A stretch of DNA of 64,000 nucleotides from JAXLYE01 sp046351595 (GTDB lineage: Bacteria > Myxococcota_A > Polyangia > Palsa-1104 > JAEUJZ01), in the NCBI GenBank assembly GCA_046351595.1, contig JAXLYE010000001.1, positions 1,612,001-1,676,000 on the forward strand. Direction: 5' to 3'. Below, in pieces: positions 60,290 through 64,000 of the stretch. Made by a program: the position numbers and the translations under genes. The notes beneath the pieces are model-generated. The model did no database searches, was not told the origin of the DNA, and worked only from the letters and a program-made list of their open reading frames with translations. Each line of letters begins with the position of its first letter. Position 1 is the first letter of the stretch.

Positions 60290-60805
60290 ATGAGTCGCCA
60301 CCCGTTTGCCGCGGCGCCCGGCCAGCCCGGTTCGTCAAGCCCTGTGGTCAGCCCGCTGGGCAACCCTCTGGCGGACCCGCTGGCCGCGCCCTCCGCCGTC
60401 CCCGTCGAGCGCCGGCGCTCCCGCAGCGAGCGGCGGGCGTGGCAGCGGCTGCCGGTGCGCGTGGCCGTGCGCCAGCAGGTCAAGGGCAACCAGGCCGTGC
60501 TCTTGGCGCAGTCCTCGGATCTCGGGCTCGGCGGCATGCGGCTGTGGCGCCGCTCGTCCGAGAAGGAGCCCGAGCTGGTCGCCCACACCGAGGTCGAGCT
60601 GGCCTTCGAGCTGCCGGGCTCGAGCGACCTTCTGACCGTGCGCGGCGAGGTCATCTTCGACGAGGCGCGCGGCGAGGGCGGGGTGCTGCGCGCCACCGGC
60701 GTGCGCTTCTGCGAGCTCAGCGAGCACGAGCAGGCGCGCCTGCGCGAGTTCCTGACCCGGCCGAATGACTCCAGCGACCCCAGCCACCGGGCCGACAAGC
60801 CCTAA
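60290..60805 (+). CDS. PilZ domain protein
   Basis: A 171-residue cytoplasmic protein. A ~45-residue Pro/Ser-rich leader precedes a PilZ domain, the usual receptor for cyclic di-GMP. The RxxxR-type motif is in RRAWQRLPVRVAV and the second motif reads DLGLGGMRL, with GVRF near the end (TGVRFCEL). The leading RRRSRSERR arginine cluster is typical of the first motif but is partly displaced, so ligand binding is likely but not certain. It sits 18 bases before the EVE-domain gene in the same direction. Confidence 0.85.
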   Translation: MSRHPFAAAPGQPGSSSPVVSPLGNPLADPLAAPSAVPVERRRSRSERRAWQRLPVRVAVRQQVKGNQAVLLAQSSDLGLGGMRLWRRSSEKEPELVAHTEVELAFELPGSSDLLTVRGEVIFDEARGEGGVLRATGVRFCELSEHEQARLREFLTRPNDSSDPSHRADKP

Positions 60806-60823
60806 GCGAGCCAGACCCGCACC

Positions 60824-61318
60824 ATGGCGAAGCAGGCGGCGCGCCGGCCGCGAACCTTTCTGGTCAAGAGCGAGCCCTACAAGTTCTCCTTTGCCGACCT
60901 CGTGCGCGACGGCCGCGCGGTCTGGGACGGCGTCCGCAACTTCGAGGCGCGCAACAACCTGCGCGCCATGCGGCCCGGCGACCTCTTGCTGTTCTATCAC
61001 TCGAACGAGGGCAAAGAGATCGTCGGCATCGCCGAGGTCACAAAGGCCGCCTACCCCGACCCGACCGCGCCCGGCGAGGACTGGTCCGTCGTCGACGTCG
61101 CGCCGCGGTGCGCGCTGCGCGAGCCGGTGACGCTGGCTACGATCAAGGCGACGCCGGCGCTCGCCGAGATGCAGCTCTTGCGCCGCAGCCGCCTGTCCGT
61201 GGTGCCGGTGACCGCGGCCGAGTTCACGCGCATCCTGAAGCTCGGCAAGACCCCGCTCGAGCCAACCGCAGCGTCGGGTAAAGCCCCTAAACGCGAGCGG
61301 CCGCAGGCGCCTGCCTGA
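60824..61318 (+). CDS. EVE domain protein
   Basis: A 164-residue protein. The EVE (PUA-like) domain begins FLVKSEPYKFSFADLVRDGRAVWDGVRNFEARNNLRAMRPGDLLLFYHSN, the defining pattern. It then continues with GIAEVTKAAYPDPTAPGEDWSVVDVAP, KATPALAEMQLLRRSRLSVVPVTAAEF, all family blocks. EVE domains bind modified bases in RNA or DNA, and a bacterial role in phage defence or RNA handling has been proposed for family members. The C-terminal tail is Pro/Ala/Lys-rich. The ATG at 60824 is 18 bases after the PilZ stop, so the pair may be an operon. Confidence 0.93.
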   Translation: MAKQAARRPRTFLVKSEPYKFSFADLVRDGRAVWDGVRNFEARNNLRAMRPGDLLLFYHSNEGKEIVGIAEVTKAAYPDPTAPGEDWSVVDVAPRCALREPVTLATIKATPALAEMQLLRRSRLSVVPVTAAEFTRILKLGKTPLEPTAASGKAPKRERPQAPA

Positions 61319-61416
61319 GCCCTCCCCGGCCCGGCCCGAGCCGCCGCACGACGTGCAAATCGCGGGAGGACAGGGGCCTCTCGGGTTGATATGGTTGCGG
61401 CTGCAAAGGAGCCGAC

Positions 61417-63546
61417 ATGCCTGCCTCCTCCCCCGCGACCCGCACCGTCGAACGGCCGAGTTCGTCCGCGGCCCGCCTGCGCGCTTTTGATCCCGCGGCG
61501 CGCCTGCGCGCGTTTGGCAGCAGCCTGCTGCTCGCGCTCGGCGTGCTCGCCGGCTGCGGCGACTACTCGGTCTACAACCAGACGCCGCTCGACCCCTTCG
61601 ACCCCGGCCCGCGCAAGGAGGGCTCCGGCTACGGCTCGGGCTCGGGCTCGGGCGGCGGCCCCGTGACCCCGCCGATGTGCGCGCCGGCCGAGCGCCGCTG
61701 CGACCGCGAGTTCGCCTACCGCGGCACCACGACGATGCCGACCGCCGGCGACGAGCAGCTCGTCGAGCTGCGCGGCGACTTCGCCAGCGACGGCTGGACC
61801 CGTGGCCGCGCCATGACCTTCGACGGCAAGCAGTGGCGCGTCACCGTGCCCGTGCCGTGGGAGGGCAAGGTCCTCTACAAGTTCCGCATCATCGACAAGG
61901 CCAGCAAGGAGAGCTGGATCGCGGACCCCGACAACCCCACCACCGAGTCCGACGGCTTCGGCGGCCTGAACTCGGTGCTGATGACCGGCACCTGCACGCG
62001 CTTCACCTGCGCCGAGCCGGTGCCGATGTGCAGCGCGACCGCGCCGATGGGCAGCTTCGACTGGCGCGACGCGGTCCTGTACTTCGCCTTCGTCGACCGC
62101 TTCCTCGACGGCAACCCCGGCAACAACGCGCCCTGGACGATGGGCGGCGTCGACGGCTCGGCCAACTGGCAGGGCGGCGACTGGGCGGGCCTCACCCAGC
62201 GCATCAAGGACGGCTACTTCGATGCGCTCGGCGTCAACGCCCTGTGGGTCACCGTGCCCATGGACAACACCGACGGCATCGGCGTCGGCGACGACGGCAG
62301 GAACTACACCGCCTACCACGGCTACTGGCCGCGCGACCTCTCCAAGCCCGAGCGCCGCTTCGGCACCGAGGCCGAGCTTGTGACGCTGGTCAGCGAGGCG
62401 CACAAGCGCGGGATCAAGGTCCTTGTCGACTATGCGATGAACCACGTCCACAAGGACTCGCCCGTCTACACGATGCACAAGGACTGGTTCAACCCGCTCG
62501 ACAAGGGCGGCGGCCAGTGCGTCTGCGGCTCCGCGGTCTGCCCCTGGGACGGGCCGACTGCGACGGTGTGCTGGTTCCGCGACTACCTGCCCGACTTCAA
62601 CTTCCAGAACGCGGTGGCGCGCGATTTCTCGGTCTCGAACGCCATCGACTGGGTCAAGAAGTACCAGCTTGACGGCCTGCGCCTCGACGCGGTCAAGCAC
62701 ATCGAGCAGTCCTGGCTCACCGACCTGCGCGACCGCCTGACCAAGGAGGTCGAGACCACCACCAAGCAGCACGTCTACCTCGTCGGCGAGACCTATACGG
62801 GCGACCGCGCGCTCATCAAGAGCTTCATCGATCCGTGCAAGAAGCTCGACGGCCAGTTCGACTTCCCGCTGCGCGCCGAGCTCGGGCAGAAGATCCTTTT
62901 GCGCCAGGGCAAGATGCAGGACCTCGAGGGCTTCCTGAAGAGCAACGTCGACTACTACGGCACCGGCCTGAACTCGACGTTCATCGGCAACCACGACGTG
63001 CCGCGCTCGATCCACTTCGCGCAGGACACGCCGCTGTGGAGCGACATCTGGACCGGCGGCAAGGATCGCAACTTCACCGGCAAGCCCGGCACCGTCACCG
63101 AGACCTCGGCCTACGAGCGCCTGGCGCTGGCGATGGCGGTGCTGATGACCAACCGCGGCGTGCCGCTGATCTACTACGGGGACGAGATCGGCCTCGCCGG
63201 CGCCGGCGACCCCGACAACCGCCGCTTCATGGACTGGAACAGCGCCGGCTACAACACCGGCCAGCGGCTGCTGCTCGACCGCCACAAGAAGCTCGGCCAG
63301 CTGCGCAAGGCGCACCCGGCGCTGCGCCGCGGCACCCGCACCACCCTGTCGCTCGCCGACGACACCTGGGCCTACTCGATGGTCGAGGGCAGCGACACGG
63401 TCTACGTGCTGCTCAACCGCAGCGACGGCGACAAGACGGTCGGCGGCCTGCCCGCCGGCAGCTACACCGACCAGGTCACCGGCGCCACCGTCACCGGCCC
63501 GAGCCCCACCGTCCCGCCCCGCAGCTTCCGCATCCTCACCAAGTAG
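61417..63546 (+). CDS. Alpha-amylase family (GH13) lipoprotein with carbohydrate-binding N-domain
   Basis: A 709-residue extracytoplasmic enzyme. The ATG at 61417 has AAGGAG six bases upstream. A leader with a repeated RLRAF word ends in LLLALGVLAGCG (lipobox, Cys47). A Gly/Ser spacer leads to a CBM20/48-like starch-binding fold (~95-200: VELRGDFASDGWTRG, KFRIIDKAS). The GH13 barrel follows: DYAMNHVH (region I), GLRLDAVKHI (nucleophile Asp), LVGETYTG (acid/base Glu), IGNHDVPRS (transition-state Asp). A cysteine-rich loop (QCVCGSAVC) is unusual. It probably degrades starch or alpha-glucans at the outer surface, giving sugars for the cytosolic GH13 encoded at 58536. Confidence 0.94.
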   Translation: MPASSPATRTVERPSSSAARLRAFDPAARLRAFGSSLLLALGVLAGCGDYSVYNQTPLDPFDPGPRKEGSGYGSGSGSGGGPVTPPMCAPAERRCDREFAYRGTTTMPTAGDEQLVELRGDFASDGWTRGRAMTFDGKQWRVTVPVPWEGKVLYKFRIIDKASKESWIADPDNPTTESDGFGGLNSVLMTGTCTRFTCAEPVPMCSATAPMGSFDWRDAVLYFAFVDRFLDGNPGNNAPWTMGGVDGSANWQGGDWAGLTQRIKDGYFDALGVNALWVTVPMDNTDGIGVGDDGRNYTAYHGYWPRDLSKPERRFGTEAELVTLVSEAHKRGIKVLVDYAMNHVHKDSPVYTMHKDWFNPLDKGGGQCVCGSAVCPWDGPTATVCWFRDYLPDFNFQNAVARDFSVSNAIDWVKKYQLDGLRLDAVKHIEQSWLTDLRDRLTKEVETTTKQHVYLVGETYTGDRALIKSFIDPCKKLDGQFDFPLRAELGQKILLRQGKMQDLEGFLKSNVDYYGTGLNSTFIGNHDVPRSIHFAQDTPLWSDIWTGGKDRNFTGKPGTVTETSAYERLALAMAVLMTNRGVPLIYYGDEIGLAGAGDPDNRRFMDWNSAGYNTGQRLLLDRHKKLGQLRKAHPALRRGTRTTLSLADDTWAYSMVEGSDTVYVLLNRSDGDKTVGGLPAGSYTDQVTGATVTGPSPTVPPRSFRILTK

Positions 63547-64000
63547 CGCGCCGCCCCGCCCCGGCGCCGCCCCGCCCCTCCCCTACTGCTCCGCAAGGGT
63601 CCTTGAGTCCTCTTCAGGGGCCCTTGGGTGTTCACCAGGGCCTCTTGGACTGCCGCCGCCCCTCCTGAAAACGCCACCACGGCCTCCCGAGTCCTCTTCT
63701 TGGCCTCCCGAGTCCTCTTCTTGGCCTAAAAGATCTCCAGCTTGCCCTGCGGAATTCCCGACTCATCCCCTCGAGGGCTCTTCTGGGCCCCTTGAGTCTC
63801 CAGCTCGCCCGCAAAAATCCCCGACCTGCCCTCTTAAGCCCTCTCCCCGAACCCGCCATCCCCCTCCCCCACCCCGAGCCGCGCCCCCTTCCGTAAAGAG
63901 GCGCGGGTGACGCCGGAGCGGAGGGCTCCCGACGCGCAAGCGGCGGGATCCCCGGAGGCGGCAGGACCCGCGCCGTAACGCCGAGCAGCCGTACTACGGA
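63547..64000. other. Non-coding end region with degenerate repeats
   Basis: No gene is seen. It holds a perfect 21-bp tandem duplication (63681-63701 and 63702-63722, starting GGCCTCCCGAGTCC), further degenerate copies of a CCCGAGTC/CTCTTC word up to 63840, and a 9-bp inverted pair GGCGCGGGT (63900-63908) / ACCCGCGCC (63966-63974). The minus-strand frame across it is an Arg-rich repeat artefact. Confidence 0.55.

Overview
The window is a GC-rich, gene-dense bacterial chromosome segment, most likely from a member of the Myxococcota (the former delta-proteobacterial myxobacteria). The evidence is a short secreted protein ending in a MYXO-CTERM-like tail (17396-17974), two Ser/Thr protein kinases with membrane anchors (one with PEGA-like domains), an EF-G carrying the HIDSGKTT form of the G1 motif known from the spirochaete/planctomycete/delta-proteobacterial subfamily, an FHA-sigma54 activator without a receiver domain, and many lipoproteins with Pro/Ala/Gly-rich low-complexity arms. 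No rRNA, tRNA, CRISPR array, insertion sequence or prophage was recognised.

Layout. 1-8 kb: a partial crotonase, an AI-2E family permease, a lipoprotein in which an OmpA module is nested in a DUF4139-like protein, adenylosuccinate lyase, and a coupled pair (zinc-ribbon protein plus AAA ATPase). 8.0-8.95 kb: a non-coding composite element, two ~205-bp inverted arms around eight 42-bp tandem units. 9-17 kb: an outer-membrane protein and a haem-c/copper monooxygenase-like lipoprotein, divergent from the FHA-sigma54 activator, which is followed by LD-carboxypeptidase; then two exported proteins, one OmpA-like. 17-26 kb: the MYXO-CTERM protein, fusA with a downstream ATPase-SLOG fusion, a large exported protein, a glutathione transferase and a small membrane protein.

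26.4-32.7 kb: a glycolysis/secretion operon gap-pgk-tpiA-secG (last three genes joined by ATGA overlaps), then dapF, a left-handed beta-helix acyltransferase and a lipoprotein. 32.6-37.5 kb: modBC without modA, an AgmX/PglI-like secreted protein, and a BtuCD/FecCD-type ABC pair without a binding protein. 37.5-40 kb: rlmH and rsfS separated by a deoxyhypusine-synthase-family gene. 40-51 kb: lipoproteins and two divergent kinases; the minus-strand kinase is co-directional with two paralogous lipoproteins. 51-64 kb: an ABC1/UbiB-type kinase, a small charged protein behind a possibly structured leader, a DUF2179/UPF0316-like membrane protein, a propeller-like lipoprotein, a SpoT-like HD hydrolase, a TPR protein, two GH13 enzymes (one cytoplasmic, one a lipoprotein), a PilZ protein and an EVE-domain protein. 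The last ~450 bases hold only degenerate repeats.

Most genes are housekeeping or envelope genes. The most unusual items are the 42-bp/inverted-arm element, the ATPase-SLOG gene behind the special EF-G, the deoxyhypusine-synthase homologue between two ribosome genes, the nested DUF4139-OmpA lipoprotein and the kinase/lipoprotein locus. All calls come from reading the sequence; no database search was run.
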